From the NCBI RefSeq assembly GCF_008245045.1, contig NZ_CP043428.1, forward strand, positions 1,116,001 through 1,180,000: 64,000 bases of DNA, read 5' to 3'. Positions within the stretch are counted from its first letter, which is position 1; each line of letters starts with the position of its first letter. Position numbers and translations under genes: made by a program. The stretch comes from Campylobacter volucris. GTDB lineage: Bacteria > Campylobacterota > Campylobacteria > Campylobacterales > Campylobacteraceae. Below are positions 19,005 through 29,662 of the stretch, piece after piece. The notes under the pieces were generated by a model. It had not been told where the DNA came from and searched no databases. It was given only the letters and a program-made list of their open reading frames with translations.

Positions 19005-19832
19005 CTAAGCATATTCCTTGATTTTTTCAAGCACTAAATTAATAACCCAATCAGGAGTTGAAGCACCTGCACTAATTCCACATTTTTCCTTACCCTTAAA
19101 CCATTCTTTTTGAATCTCTTTTTCATTTTCTATAAGATAACTATCTTGGCAGTAATTTTTAGCGATTAAAAACAATTGCTTGGTATTAGCTGAATTTTTT
19201 CCTCCAACTATCACCATAACATCACTTTTTTTAGCAAGCTCATTGATGGCTTCTTGATTTTTAAAAGTAGCATCACAAATTGTGTTAAAAACCCTAACTT
19301 CTTTAACTTTAAGCATTAAAAAATTTACAATTTCCATAAATTTTTCAACTTTTTTTGTAGTTTGTGATACCACAGCTATCTTAGAAGGCAATTTAATATC
19401 TAATAATTCTTTTTCGTCTAATATCACATAGGCTTTTGTGCTAACATAGCTTCTAACACCTTTAACCTCAGGATGATTTTCATCTCCAAAGATTACCACT
19501 TCATAACCTTCATTGCTCATTTGTTCGCAAATTTTTTGAGGTTTTGTCACAAAAGGACAAGTCGCATCAAAAATTTCTATATCCTTTTTTCTCAAATCAT
19601 CTAAATCTTGCTTGGTAATACCATGGGTTCTAATGATGGCTTTTTTTTCATCTTTTAGCTCATCAATATTTTCTAAAGTTTTAACATTGTAATTCTTCCA
19701 AAGACGCGTGATTTCTTCATTATTATGAATCAATGGACCAATAGTAGCTGCATCTTTAATTTGCTCTGCTTTTTTAATAGCTCTTTTTACGCCAAAACAA
19801 AAACCATAACTTTTAGCTAATTCAATCTCCAA
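19005..19832 (-). CDS. ispH: 4-hydroxy-3-methylbut-2-enyl diphosphate reductase IspH
   Basis: IspH (LytB) is the last MEP-pathway enzyme, reducing HMBPP to IPP and DMAPP with a [4Fe-4S] cluster. The 275-residue protein has the three cluster cysteines in GFCFGVKRA (Cys12), TCPFV and CDAT, plus the active-site ...GxxxNxE.. region. It overlaps aroA by 11 bases, so it is translated from the pheS-pheT-aroA message. With ispG at 8513 it gives both iron-sulfur steps of the pathway in this window. Confidence 0.96.
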   Translation of the reverse strand: MEIELAKSYGFCFGVKRAIKKAEQIKDAATIGPLIHNNEEITRLWKNYNVKTLENIDELKDEKKAIIRTHGITKQDLDDLRKKDIEIFDATCPFVTKPQKICEQMSNEGYEVVIFGDENHPEVKGVRSYVSTKAYVILDEKELLDIKLPSKIAVVSQTTKKVEKFMEIVNFLMLKVKEVRVFNTICDATFKNQEAINELAKKSDVMVIVGGKNSANTKQLFLIAKNYCQDSYLIENEKEIQKEWFKGKEKCGISAGASTPDWVINLVLEKIKEYA

Positions 19833-21108
19833 TCTTAGCTCCTATTTGCTTTAAAATATCAATAAAATTTGGAAAAGAAGTTTTTATACACTCACTATCA
19901 TCTATTTCCATTCCACATCTTAAACCTAAAATTAAAAAACTCATCGCTATACGATGATCTCCAAAACTTTCAATCTTAGCACTATTTGCTATCCCTCCAT
20001 CAACCTCAAAACCATCTTCAAATTCTCTTGCTGTTATATTGCATTTTTGCAAATTTTCCACCACAGCTTTAATTCTATCGCTTTCTTTTACTCGCAATTC
20101 TTTAGCATTTTTAATCACGCTTGTTCCTTTTGCACACGCAAAGGCTATAGCTAAAGCTGGCACTTCATCAATCAACCAAGCAATATTTTCACTCACGCTA
20201 ATTGCTTGCAAAGTAGAGCTTTCTACACAAATTTCTCCTATACTTTCATAATCATTATTAGTTTGAATATAAGAAATTTTAGCTCCCATTTTTTCTAAAA
20301 TTTTAAAAGCTTCTATGCGTGTTTTATTTAATAAAACATTTTTTAAAACCACTTTAGAATTTGGTAAAATACAAGCTGCAACTGCAAAATAAAATGCCGA
20401 AGATGGATCATTTGGGACACAAATATCAAAAGCTTTAAGTTTTTCTTTTACAGGTGAAATTTTAAATTTAGTAGCAAGATTATTGAGTTTTTCTATTTTT
20501 GCGCCCATTTTGGTAAGTATTATCTCACTATGATTTCTTGAAAGCTCTATTTCTTCAAAAAAACTTTCGCTTTTGGCATTTAAAGCTGCTAAAATCATAG
20601 CTGTTTTTACTTGAGCTGAAGCGATATTGCTTTTATAATTAAACCCTTCTAATTTAGCACCTTCTATACAAATAGGGGCTAAATTTGCATCATTTCTACC
20701 ATAAATTTTAGCATTGATGCTTTGTAAAGGCTGGCTAATTCTTTTCATAGGTCTAGCGTTTAAATAACAATCTCCACTCAAAACAAAAAATCCATCTTCA
20801 ATAGAACTTAAAAAGCCAATTAACAATCTCATCAAAGTTCCTGAGTTACCACAATCAAGTATTTGATTTGGAGAGTGGATTTTATTTGGTGCTGTAATAT
20901 AAATACATCCTGATTCTTCCTTAACCTCAGCTCCTAATAAAGCAATGACTTTTAGAGTATGTAGTGTATCTTGAGCTTTTAAGTAATTTTTTATCTTGCA
21001 AGTGTCTTTAGTTAATAAAGAAAAAATAGCAAGACGATGAGAAATAGACTTATCAGAAGCTATATTCTCAAGTGTTGCATTAAAAGAATTTAAAGCATAA
21101 ATTTTCAT
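19822..21108 (-). CDS. aroA: 3-phosphoshikimate 1-carboxyvinyltransferase (EPSP synthase)
   Basis: AroA transfers enolpyruvyl from PEP to shikimate-3-phosphate for aromatic amino acid synthesis. The 428-residue protein has DKSISHR near the N-terminus, LDCGNSGTLMRLL around residue 92, SAQVKTA, and the C-terminal RVKESDRI and GDHRIAM motifs. All are diagnostic. It overlaps pheT by four bases (start inside the pheT end), so the pair is coupled. The AroA-PheT-PheS order links phenylalanine synthesis and charging. Confidence 0.96.
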   Translation of the reverse strand: MKIYALNSFNATLENIASDKSISHRLAIFSLLTKDTCKIKNYLKAQDTLHTLKVIALLGAEVKEESGCIYITAPNKIHSPNQILDCGNSGTLMRLLIGFLSSIEDGFFVLSGDCYLNARPMKRISQPLQSINAKIYGRNDANLAPICIEGAKLEGFNYKSNIASAQVKTAMILAALNAKSESFFEEIELSRNHSEIILTKMGAKIEKLNNLATKFKISPVKEKLKAFDICVPNDPSSAFYFAVAACILPNSKVVLKNVLLNKTRIEAFKILEKMGAKISYIQTNNDYESIGEICVESSTLQAISVSENIAWLIDEVPALAIAFACAKGTSVIKNAKELRVKESDRIKAVVENLQKCNITAREFEDGFEVDGGIANSAKIESFGDHRIAMSFLILGLRCGMEIDDSECIKTSFPNFIDILKQIGAKIGD

Positions 21109-23435
21109 CGAAGCTTTAGTCCAAATTCTTCATTTAAAGTTTTTAAAATTTTATCTGTTTGCTCTATAACAACGCTATCTTCTAAAGTCTTTTCAAAATC
21201 TCTAAAAATAAAATTAATAGTCAAACTATAAAATTCTCCTAAAGATTCATCAGTATATAAATCTACAACTCTAAAGCTTTCTAAGATATCAATATCTAGC
21301 TTGATAATTGAATTTTTAATTTTTTCATACTCAAATCCCTTAGGAATCATAATACTCAAATCTCTACTCATAGAAGGAAATTTAGAATAATGCTTTGCGG
21401 TTTTAAATTCTTGTTTTAATCCGCTTATATCAAGCTCACAAATATAAGTTTTTGTCAAATCTTTTTGATTTTCAATAGCCAAATGAACTCTACCTACAAA
21501 ACCTATACGCTTACCATTTTTATAAACATTTGCTTGTTCATATGGACTTAAAAAAGTGTGATTAGATTTTTGCATGCTAAATTCGCCTATAATGCTTTTA
21601 AGTTCGGCTAAAAAAGTATAAAAATCAACCAAAGTTGGTTTTGCCTTGTTAGAAATTTTTGGCTCTTCTTTAAAACCGCTAAAAATCATTGCAAATTTAG
21701 TATGTTCATTTGAAAATTCATCAAAAACACTACCACACTCAACAAGTTTTACTTTTTTCTTGGAATTTCTTAAATTTAATTTTGCTGCATTTAAAAGATG
21801 ATTGATCAAAGTGCTTCTTAAAGTGTCAAGTTCTTTGGTGATTGGATTAATCAATTTATTTTTAATACATTTAAAACCTAAAGCATTTAACTCTTCTTCA
21901 TTATCTAAAACATAATGAATACTTTCAAAATACCCATTACAACTAGCTTTAAATCTTAAATTTTTAAGCTCTTGATAGTCAAAATATACTTGATTTAAAC
22001 GATTTTTTTCTTTAAATTCTAAAGCTTTTGAAGGTATATTATCAATACCTATAATCCTTAAAATTTCCTCGCTTATATCAGCAATATTGTTGATATCGCT
22101 ACGATGTAAAGGAATTTTTACATTAATTTGCTCATCATTTACTACAATAATATCAAACCCTAGTTTTTTTAAAATTTTCACCAAAACATTTTTATCTATA
22201 GGCATACCAATGATTTTATCTATATCTGCGGTAAAAATTCCTATGATTTTGTCTTCTATTTGACTAAATACTTGCTGAGTTCCTGAAAATACTGCTAAAT
22301 TATCTATTTTTAAACATTCTTTTAGCAAATAATCCATTCCCAAAGAAAGTTTAGGCTCACTCCCTCTTAAACTGCGATAACTAATATCATTTTTCTTTTT
22401 ATGCACCGCCATAGCATTAGCTATAATTTGTGGATGAGTATAACTTGCTTCAATTACAATAACTTTACTATCTTCATTTATTTTAAAATCATCTTTTTGT
22501 TCAATTCCTGCTAGAGCAATCAAATTGTTTTTATAATACACTCCATATTCACCATGCTCTAAAGAATTTATCTCTAAAATAATTTTTTCATCAATTTGAC
22601 ATTCTTGACAAAGTTTATGAAAATCATAAGCAAAAAATACTACACCGGTTGCATGCATGGTATAAGATAAAAGATTTTCTATGTTATTATTTTTATACTC
22701 TTGGATTAGCGCTAAACGAATTTGTACGACTATATTTAATTTAAAATTATCTTTAACTTCTAAGGCTTTATATGCGAAAAATCCGTTTAATTCTGTATGA
22801 TTTTTAACACTTAAAATTCTTCCTATGCCAACACTATTTTCACTTTCTTTTACGCTAGGAAGTTCTTTTAAATTTAAATCCAAAGCTGCACTTAAATCTC
22901 TTGCAACTCCGTATAAACTTAAACAATCTCCACGATTTGGTGTTAAATCTATCTCAATAAGCTCATCATTAAATAAATCATATTCATTAAGAGCTTTTCC
23001 AAGAATCAACTCTCCCATACTTTCATCTAAAACCATAATGCCTTCGTTACTTTTACCAAAACCAAGCTCACTAGAAGAACAAATCATACCCATAGAATCC
23101 ACACCTCTAAGTTTTACTGGTTTTATTTTTAAATCATTAGGTAAAATTGCACCTACTAATGCAACAGCTACAATTTGATCTTTATCTACATTTTTAGCAC
23201 CACATACAATTTGTAAAATTTCACTACCTACATCTACTTTACAAATATTTAATTTGTCTGAATTTTCATGCTTAATTTTTTCTAATACTTTTCCAATTAC
23301 AACCTTATCAGGAGCTTTAACACTTTTAAAATTATCAACTTCTAAACCTATGGAATTTAAAGTTTGAACAATAGTATTTGTAGAAATATCACTTAAATCA
23401 ATCCACTCATTTAACCAATTTTTACTAATAATCAT
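21105..23435 (-). CDS. pheT: phenylalanyl-tRNA synthetase beta chain
   Basis: PheT forms the alpha2-beta2 synthetase with PheS and carries editing and tRNA-binding domains. The 776-residue protein has an N-terminal EMAP/OB domain (residues about 40-150, [16 protein letters not shown]), B3/B4 core, B5 DNA-binding-like domain and the C-terminal anticodon-binding ferredoxin fold ([15 protein letters not shown]). The length is near the usual 780-800. Starts and stops overlap the pheS and aroA genes by four bases each. Confidence 0.95.
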   Translation of the reverse strand: MIISKNWLNEWIDLSDISTNTIVQTLNSIGLEVDNFKSVKAPDKVVIGKVLEKIKHENSDKLNICKVDVGSEILQIVCGAKNVDKDQIVAVALVGAILPNDLKIKPVKLRGVDSMGMICSSSELGFGKSNEGIMVLDESMGELILGKALNEYDLFNDELIEIDLTPNRGDCLSLYGVARDLSAALDLNLKELPSVKESENSVGIGRILSVKNHTELNGFFAYKALEVKDNFKLNIVVQIRLALIQEYKNNNIENLLSYTMHATGVVFFAYDFHKLCQECQIDEKIILEINSLEHGEYGVYYKNNLIALAGIEQKDDFKINEDSKVIVIEASYTHPQIIANAMAVHKKKNDISYRSLRGSEPKLSLGMDYLLKECLKIDNLAVFSGTQQVFSQIEDKIIGIFTADIDKIIGMPIDKNVLVKILKKLGFDIIVVNDEQINVKIPLHRSDINNIADISEEILRIIGIDNIPSKALEFKEKNRLNQVYFDYQELKNLRFKASCNGYFESIHYVLDNEEELNALGFKCIKNKLINPITKELDTLRSTLINHLLNAAKLNLRNSKKKVKLVECGSVFDEFSNEHTKFAMIFSGFKEEPKISNKAKPTLVDFYTFLAELKSIIGEFSMQKSNHTFLSPYEQANVYKNGKRIGFVGRVHLAIENQKDLTKTYICELDISGLKQEFKTAKHYSKFPSMSRDLSIMIPKGFEYEKIKNSIIKLDIDILESFRVVDLYTDESLGEFYSLTINFIFRDFEKTLEDSVVIEQTDKILKTLNEEFGLKLR

Positions 23436-24424
23436 CTAAACTGCTCCAATAATCTTAAATCACCTTCAAACATAGAACGCAAATCAGGAATTTTATGCAA
23501 AAGCATTGCAAATCTTTCTACACCCAATCCAAAAGCATAACCGCTAACATTTTTATAACCTACAAAATTATAAACATTAGGATCAACAACTCCACATCCT
23601 AAAACTTCAAGCCATCCTGTTTGCTTACAAACCCTACAACCACAACCTTTACAAAAAACACATGAAATATCAACTTCAGCTGAAGGCTCTGTAAAAGGAA
23701 AAAAGCTTGGTCTAAAACGCACTTTTACATCTCCAAACATATATTTTAAAAAATTTTCAAGCATATCTTTTAAATTTGCAAAATTGACCTTATCTCCTTC
23801 TTCAACCACAAGGCCTTCAACTTGATGAAACATAGGAGTATGGGTAATATCAAAATCTCTTCTAAAAACTGCTCCAGGAGCTATCATCCTAATGGGAGGT
23901 TTTTGAGAAAGCATAGTTCTAATTTGCACTGGAGAAGTTTGAGATCTAAGCAAGGTTTTATCTTCAAAATAAAAAGTATCTTGCATATCTCTTGCAGGGT
24001 GATTTTGTGGTAAATTTAAAGCTTCAAAATTATGAAAATCATCTTCTATAAGCGGACCTTTTTCAATGCTGAAATTTAAAGAATTAAAATATTCTATAAT
24101 TTTATCCATTGTAGTAGCTATAGGGTGCAATGCACCTAAATTAGAAGTTTCATCAAAAAAGCTAAAATCTTGCACATTTTGTTTCATTTTTTCATTTAAA
24201 GCTTTTTCTTCTAATTCTTTTAATTTTACCTGATAAGCTTGATTAAATTCATCTCTTGCTTTGTTTAAAGTATTAGCAAATTCTTTTTTTTCTTCACCTT
24301 GTAAATCTTTTAATTTAGCAAATTCTAAAGTCAAAACGCCTTTTTTCCCTAAAAAATTTACTTTTATATTTTCAAGCTCTGCTAAAGTATTTGCAGAATT
24401 AACTTGCGATATCATATTTTGCAA
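23432..24424 (-). CDS. pheS: phenylalanyl-tRNA synthetase alpha chain
   Basis: PheS is the catalytic chain. The 330-residue protein has an N-terminal coiled coil (residues 1-90) and class II motif 1 around [12 protein letters not shown]. It also has motif 2 (PVQIRTM...[23 protein letters not shown]) and the C-terminal [10 protein letters not shown] motif 3, all typical. A CxxCxCxxC insert ([11 protein letters not shown]) near residue 258 is seen in many PheS proteins. The start is TTG at 24424 with GGAG six bases upstream; an ATG three codons later has poorer spacing. It heads the pheS-pheT-aroA-ispH run. Confidence 0.95.
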   Translation of the reverse strand: MQNMISQVNSANTLAELENIKVNFLGKKGVLTLEFAKLKDLQGEEKKEFANTLNKARDEFNQAYQVKLKELEEKALNEKMKQNVQDFSFFDETSNLGALHPIATTMDKIIEYFNSLNFSIEKGPLIEDDFHNFEALNLPQNHPARDMQDTFYFEDKTLLRSQTSPVQIRTMLSQKPPIRMIAPGAVFRRDFDITHTPMFHQVEGLVVEEGDKVNFANLKDMLENFLKYMFGDVKVRFRPSFFPFTEPSAEVDISCVFCKGCGCRVCKQTGWLEVLGCGVVDPNVYNFVGYKNVSGYAFGLGVERFAMLLHKIPDLRSMFEGDLRLLEQFR

Positions 24425-24509
24425 TTTTTACTCCAAATATTTTTTTAAAAACATTCTAATGTAAAATTATTTAAAATTAGCAAAAACAAATCAAAAAAAA
24501 GGATTAGCT

Positions 24510-24875
24510 ATGAGAGAAAAAACGGTATTTGAGTTAATAGTAGAAGGAAAAATTCCCGCAAATAAAGTCTTAGAAAGTGAAAAATTTTTAGCTTTTCATG
24601 ATATCAATCCAAAAGCCCCTATACATATTTTAATCATTCCTAAAGAACATTTTGAAAATTTTCAAGAACTAAGTCCTGAACTTATGAGCGAAATGACTAA
24701 ATTTATCCAAGAATTAGCAGTGTTATTAGGGCTTGATAAAAGCGGATATAGACTAATAACAAATTGTGGTAAAAACAGCGGCCAAGAAGTATTTCATTTG
24801 CATTTTCATATGTTGGGTGGATTTGAACTTCCTAAAGATAAAGAAAGACAAATCAACCCTCAATCTTTATTCTAA
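24510..24875 (+). CDS. HIT-family nucleotide-binding protein
   Basis: The 121-residue protein has the histidine-triad motif HLHFHMLGG at about 100-108, with KAPIHILIIPKEH earlier, as in HinT-type purine nucleoside phosphoramidases. The physiological substrate is not known. It is divergent from pheS and convergent with pckA, so it is a single-gene transcript. AAAAGG precedes the ATG. It corresponds to Cj0898 in position. Confidence 0.92.
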   Translation: MREKTVFELIVEGKIPANKVLESEKFLAFHDINPKAPIHILIIPKEHFENFQELSPELMSEMTKFIQELAVLLGLDKSGYRLITNCGKNSGQEVFHLHFHMLGGFELPKDKERQINPQSLF

Positions 24876-24894
24876 AAGAGCTAAACTCTTTTAG
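24872..24894. terminator. terminator between the HIT gene and pckA
   Basis: CTAAAAGAG, loop CTAAA, CTCTTTTAG forms a 9-base stem that contains the stop codons of both convergent genes. It lacks a clear T-run, so its strength is uncertain. Confidence 0.55.
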
Positions 24895-26465
24895 ATAGCA
24901 GGTCCTGCTAATTTAAATTCACTTCCTTCAGGAACATCTTCATAGCGTTTGAAATTTTCTATAAACATTTTTGCAAGTTTAAGTTTTGTTTGAGCATAAG
25001 CTTGTTTATCTTCCCAAGTATTAATAGGATTTAGCAATTTATCTTCAACGCCTTCTAAAGCTTTTGGCACAGCAAGATTAAATAAATCATAATTTTCAAA
25101 TTCGCAATTTAAAATACTACCATCTAAAATCGCATTAATACAAGCTCTAGTAGCTTTAATACTCATTCTTTTTCCAACACCATAAGCACCACCGCTCCAG
25201 CCAGTATTGACTAAATAAACATTAACATTATGTTTTGTAATTTTTTCACCTAAAAGTTTTGCATACACAGTTGGGTGAAGTGGTAAAAATACTTCTCCAA
25301 AACAAGCTGAAAAAGTTGCAATAGGCTCAGTAACCCCTCTTTCAGTTCCTGCAACTTTTGCTGTATAACCACTTAAAAAATAATACATTGCTTGTTCTTT
25401 ACTAAGCTTACTAACAGGAGGCAAAACTCCAAAAGCATCAGCTGATAAAAATATAATATTACTAGGATGAGTTGCACTTAAACTTTTTTCATGATTTATA
25501 ATATGTTCAATTGGATAAGATACTCTAGTATTTTCTGTTTTTGAACCATCATTAAAATCTACGCTTAAGTCTTCTTTTAAAACTACATTTTCTAAAAGTG
25601 CATTTTGTTTTATAGCACCATAAATTTCTGGCTCATTATTTGGATCAAGATTGATACATTTTGCATAACAACCTCCTTCAAAATTAAACACTCCCTCATC
25701 ATCCCATCCATGTTCATCATCTCCGATTAATTTTCTTTTTGGATCAGTTGAAAGAGTTGTTTTTCCTGTACCACTAAGCCCAAAAAATAAAGCTACATCA
25801 CCTTTTTCTCCGACATTAGCACTACAATGCATAGGAAGTTTATTTTCCAAAGGTAGCCAATAATTCATCATAGAAAAAATACCTTTTTTCATCTCTCCAC
25901 CATACCAAGTGCCACCAATAACTGCTATATTTTTTTCTATATTAAAAATGACAAAAACTTCTGAATTTAACCCATCTGTTTTATAGTCTTCATTCACACA
26001 TTTACAAGCATTATATACTACAAAATCTGGCATAAAATCGCTTAATTCTTTTTCATTTGGACGGATAAACATGTTTTTTACAAAATGTGCTTGCCAAGCA
26101 ATTTGTGTCACAAAACGCACAGCTTTACGGCTTTTTAAAGAAGCACCACAATACACATCTTGTATATAAATGTCACTATTGCTAAGCTGTTTTTTAGCTT
26201 TAGCCAAAAGCTTTTCAAACAATTCTTCGCTAATAGCTTGATTGATATTGCCCCATGCTATATATTTTTGCGAAGGATCTTGCTTTACAAAATACTTATC
26301 TTTAGGACTTCTTCCTGTAAAAATTCCAGTATCTACACTAAAAGTTCCATTTTTTGTGCAAATTCCTTCTTTATTTTGTATTTCATGTTTTAAAAGCTCA
26401 TCATAATTAAGATTATAAAAAACTTGTCCAATGTTTTCTAAACCTAAATTTTCTAAACCTTTCAT
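24891..26465 (-). CDS. pckA: phosphoenolpyruvate carboxykinase (ATP)
   Basis: PckA converts oxaloacetate and ATP to PEP, the entry to gluconeogenesis in bacteria that cannot use glucose. The 524-residue protein is the ATP type: GRSPKDKY near residue 51, [11 protein letters not shown] (P-loop) near 230, and the kinase-2 region [12 protein letters not shown] near 340. The ribosome binding site AAGGAG (26476-26471) overlaps the pycB stop, so pycB and pckA are co-transcribed, coupling oxaloacetate formation with its use. Confidence 0.96.
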   Translation of the reverse strand: MKGLENLGLENIGQVFYNLNYDELLKHEIQNKEGICTKNGTFSVDTGIFTGRSPKDKYFVKQDPSQKYIAWGNINQAISEELFEKLLAKAKKQLSNSDIYIQDVYCGASLKSRKAVRFVTQIAWQAHFVKNMFIRPNEKELSDFMPDFVVYNACKCVNEDYKTDGLNSEVFVIFNIEKNIAVIGGTWYGGEMKKGIFSMMNYWLPLENKLPMHCSANVGEKGDVALFFGLSGTGKTTLSTDPKRKLIGDDEHGWDDEGVFNFEGGCYAKCINLDPNNEPEIYGAIKQNALLENVVLKEDLSVDFNDGSKTENTRVSYPIEHIINHEKSLSATHPSNIIFLSADAFGVLPPVSKLSKEQAMYYFLSGYTAKVAGTERGVTEPIATFSACFGEVFLPLHPTVYAKLLGEKITKHNVNVYLVNTGWSGGAYGVGKRMSIKATRACINAILDGSILNCEFENYDLFNLAVPKALEGVEDKLLNPINTWEDKQAYAQTKLKLAKMFIENFKRYEDVPEGSEFKLAGPAI

Positions 26466-26474
26466 TATTTCTCC

Positions 26475-28268
26475 TTATTTATAGCTTATTAAAATTTGAC
26501 CTTCACTTACACTATCACCTGCATTTACAAAAATTTCAGATAATTCTCCATCTTTTGGAGCATTAATTTCAATTTCCATCTTCATCGCTTCAAGTATTAC
26601 AACCACCTGTCCTTCTTTTACCACATCACCTGCTTTAACTAAAATTTTAAATACATTAGCATTCATACTAGCTGTAATTGCATTAGCATTATCAGATGGA
26701 ATATTTTTAGGTTTAACTTCTACTTTACTATTTTTAACATTAATAGCACTTTTTACATTAACATCTTTATCAAAACCAGCACTAACTTCTACATGGTATT
26801 TATTACCATTGACCGATACGGTAAATTGGTTTTCATTGCTTAAATTTAAAGGTTTAGTTTTTTCATTTTTTCTTACATTGACCTTAGCTTCACCTTTTAA
26901 AAACGCCAAACCTTTTTCTTTACAAGCTGCAACTATAAAAATATTTTCTTCACTTGTTGTTATATTTTCTTTTTCTAATAAAGATTTTACATACGCTAAA
27001 CTTTTTGTTTCATCCTCATCAGCAATATCTACTGCATTTTTAGTTGTAGGTTGTAATTTAAGTTGCTCACTAGCAAGTTTAATCACTTCTTCATCAGGGG
27101 TAATTGGAGTTTTACCAAAATACCCCAAAACCATCTTGCCATAGCCCTCGGCAATTTTTTTCCATGGTCCAAACATAACATTATTAAAAGCTTGTTGAAA
27201 ATAAAATTGCGAAACAGGAGTTACAGAAGTACCATAACCACCTTTTTCAACTACTTCTTGCATAGCTTTAATCACAGCTGGAAATTTATCTAAGATATTA
27301 TTATCTCTCATCATTTGAGTATTAGCAGTTAATGCTCCACCTGGCATAGGAGAAAAAGGAATCACAGGATTAACAGCAGTTGCCTCAGGTGGTAAAAAAT
27401 AATCTTTCAAGCATTCTTTCAATACTTCTTCATATCTTAAGATTTTTTCACTATCTAATCCTAAGTCAAAATCTTTACCTTTTAACGCATGTATCATAGT
27501 TAAAATATCAGGCTGACTTGTACCACCACTAACAGGAGCTGCAGCTAAATCTATACCATCAACACCTGCTTCTAAAGCAGCCAAATAACAAGCTATACTA
27601 ACCCCTGCAGTTTCATGAGTATGCAATCTTATATGCGTATTTTGAGGTAAATTTTTTCTTGCCATTTTAATGACTTCATAAATTTTATTTGGATTAGAAG
27701 TTCCGCTAGCATCTTTAAAGCAAATACTATCAAATGGAATTTGTGCTTGTAAAATTTCTTTTAAAATTTTTTCATAAAAAGGCACATCATGGGCACCTTT
27801 ACATTTTGGAGGCAAATCCATCAAAGTAATGGTAATTTCATGTTTTAAACCATGTTTTACTATACATTCTCCGCTAAATTTCAAATTATTTACATCATTT
27901 AATGCATCAAAATTTCTTATCGTAGTCGTGCCGTGTTTTGCAAACATTTTTGCATGCAAATTTATAATTTCTCTACTACCAGTATCTAAAGTAACTGTAT
28001 TTACACCTCTAGCTAAGGTTTGTAAATTTGCATCTTTACCTACAATGGCTCTAAATTTATCCATCATATCAAATGCATTTTCATTAAGATAAAAAAACAA
28101 ACTCTGAAATCTTGCTCCACCACCAAATTCAAAATGGGTAATTCCAGCTTCTTTAGCCACCTCTAAAGCAGGAAAAAAATCTTCCATTAAAACCCTAGCA
28201 CCATAAACAGACTGAAACCCGTCTCTAAAAGTAGTGTCCATTACATCAATCAATTTTTTAGCCATCAT
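26475..28268 (-). CDS. pycB: pyruvate carboxylase subunit B (biotin carboxyl carrier/transcarboxylase)
   Basis: PycB carries the carboxyltransferase and biotin domains of the two-subunit pyruvate carboxylase that makes oxaloacetate from pyruvate. The 597-residue protein begins with the DRE-TIM barrel motif DTTFRDGFQS and its metal-binding HTHETAG. A conserved PYC_OADA region follows, and it ends in a biotinyl domain with EAMKMEI, the biotin being on Lys563. Oxaloacetate decarboxylase alpha chains share this architecture. The pckA linkage and absence of beta/gamma subunits favour pyruvate carboxylase. The PycA partner is not in the window. Two ATG codons (28268, 28265) follow AAGGAAAA. Confidence 0.9.
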   Translation of the reverse strand: MMAKKLIDVMDTTFRDGFQSVYGARVLMEDFFPALEVAKEAGITHFEFGGGARFQSLFFYLNENAFDMMDKFRAIVGKDANLQTLARGVNTVTLDTGSREIINLHAKMFAKHGTTTIRNFDALNDVNNLKFSGECIVKHGLKHEITITLMDLPPKCKGAHDVPFYEKILKEILQAQIPFDSICFKDASGTSNPNKIYEVIKMARKNLPQNTHIRLHTHETAGVSIACYLAALEAGVDGIDLAAAPVSGGTSQPDILTMIHALKGKDFDLGLDSEKILRYEEVLKECLKDYFLPPEATAVNPVIPFSPMPGGALTANTQMMRDNNILDKFPAVIKAMQEVVEKGGYGTSVTPVSQFYFQQAFNNVMFGPWKKIAEGYGKMVLGYFGKTPITPDEEVIKLASEQLKLQPTTKNAVDIADEDETKSLAYVKSLLEKENITTSEENIFIVAACKEKGLAFLKGEAKVNVRKNEKTKPLNLSNENQFTVSVNGNKYHVEVSAGFDKDVNVKSAINVKNSKVEVKPKNIPSDNANAITASMNANVFKILVKAGDVVKEGQVVVILEAMKMEIEINAPKDGELSEIFVNAGDSVSEGQILISYK

Positions 28269-28287
28269 TTTTCCTTAAATATTAATA

Positions 28288-28293
28288 ATTATA
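28288..28293 (-). promoter_or_regulatory. candidate -10 element for pycB-pckA
   Basis: TATAAT on the minus strand lies 20 bases before the first pycB ATG, in the 50-base gap after the first symporter gene. Confidence 0.45.
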
Positions 28294-28318
28294 ACTCCAA
28301 TTTTCTTAAACATAAACT

Positions 28319-29653
28319 TTATAAAATTTGATTTAACATAATGATAACGATTGCTAATGGAGCAATAAATTTCAACAAAAAATACCAAATTTCAAACACT
28401 ATCTTGCTCATAAATTTAGAAAATACTTTATAAATACTTTCTTTATCTACAAAAAATCCAACAAATATCGCGCTAGCTAATGCACCAAGTGGCAACATAA
28501 AATTAGAAGTTAATTTATCCAAAATATCAAAAAAACTCAATCCAAAAAAGCTAAAATGCTCTCCATAAGCACCACTAAAAGATAAAATACAACCCAACCC
28601 CAAAATAAACACAACAATACCAATAAACACCAAAGCTTTAAATCTAGAAATTTGATATTCATTAACAAGATAAAAAGTAAAAGGTTCTATCATAGAAACT
28701 GCTGAAGTAATACCTGCAAAAAATAAAGCTAAGAAAAAATAAAAAGCTAAAAAGTTGCCAAAATAACCACCTAAATTTGAAAATAAAGTAGTAAGTGAAA
28801 TAAATACAAGCCCAGCTCCTTCAGCAGGATTTGCATTAAATTTAAATATAAAAGTAAATACTATAAGCCCCATCATAAGACCTATACAAATATTTAAAAT
28901 CACTACAACAATAGAACTTGTAATTAAATTAGTATCATCTTTTAAAGAAGCTGCGTAGGTTGTAATGCAACCTATACCCAAACATAAAGTAAAAAATGCA
29001 AGTCCTAAAGCTGTAAGTATGGAATTTAAACTGATTTTAGAAAAATCAGGATAAAAAAGATAAGCAAAAGCTTGTTTAAAACCATCTTGAAAAAAGCAAT
29101 ATCCAAGTAACAAAACAAGCATGATAAACAAACTTGGCATAATCCAAATATTTAATTTTTCTATACCGCTTTTAACACCTTTTGATACCACAAATAAAGT
29201 AAGAAAAAAAGCAATCAAAAAATACATACTACTTTCTAAAATACTATTTTGTATCAAAGTTCCAAATAAAGCTCCTGCCTCATCGGTATTGCTTGGTAAA
29301 TGATAGATTGAAGTGACCATATATTTTAAAACCCAACCCATAATCACCAAATAAAATGACAAAACAAAAACACCACCTAGCATAAAAAATCCAGCAAATT
29401 TCCATTTTTGAGGGTATTTTAAAGCTAGACTTTTATAAGCATTCGCAGGATCTTTTTGACTAAGTTTTCCCATAGCAATTTCAGCTAAAAATATGCAAAA
29501 TCCTATGCTTATGGTTAAAAGTAAATATAACAACACAAAAGCAAATCCGCCATTTTGTCCTACCAAGGTTGGGAATTTCCAAGCATTTCCAAGCCCTATA
29601 GCACCACCTGCTACTGCTAGTACAAATCCTATTTTAGAAAATTTATCATTCAC
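28319..29653 (-). CDS. sodium-dependent symporter, SNF/NSS family (copy 1)
   Basis: This is a 444-residue inner-membrane transporter with about 11-12 hydrophobic segments. It has the NSS start FSKIGFVLAVAGGAIGLGNAWKFP, in which the unwound helix 1 region binds sodium and substrate in LeuT-type proteins. Bacterial members usually import amino acids, but the substrate cannot be read from sequence. It is the most diverged of the three tandem copies. A nine-base gap separates it from copy 2, upstream on the same strand. Confidence 0.9.
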   Translation of the reverse strand: MNDKFSKIGFVLAVAGGAIGLGNAWKFPTLVGQNGGFAFVLLYLLLTISIGFCIFLAEIAMGKLSQKDPANAYKSLALKYPQKWKFAGFFMLGGVFVLSFYLVIMGWVLKYMVTSIYHLPSNTDEAGALFGTLIQNSILESSMYFLIAFFLTLFVVSKGVKSGIEKLNIWIMPSLFIMLVLLLGYCFFQDGFKQAFAYLFYPDFSKISLNSILTALGLAFFTLCLGIGCITTYAASLKDDTNLITSSIVVVILNICIGLMMGLIVFTFIFKFNANPAEGAGLVFISLTTLFSNLGGYFGNFLAFYFFLALFFAGITSAVSMIEPFTFYLVNEYQISRFKALVFIGIVVFILGLGCILSFSGAYGEHFSFFGLSFFDILDKLTSNFMLPLGALASAIFVGFFVDKESIYKVFSKFMSKIVFEIWYFLLKFIAPLAIVIIMLNQIL

Positions 29654-29662
29654 TTTTAATCC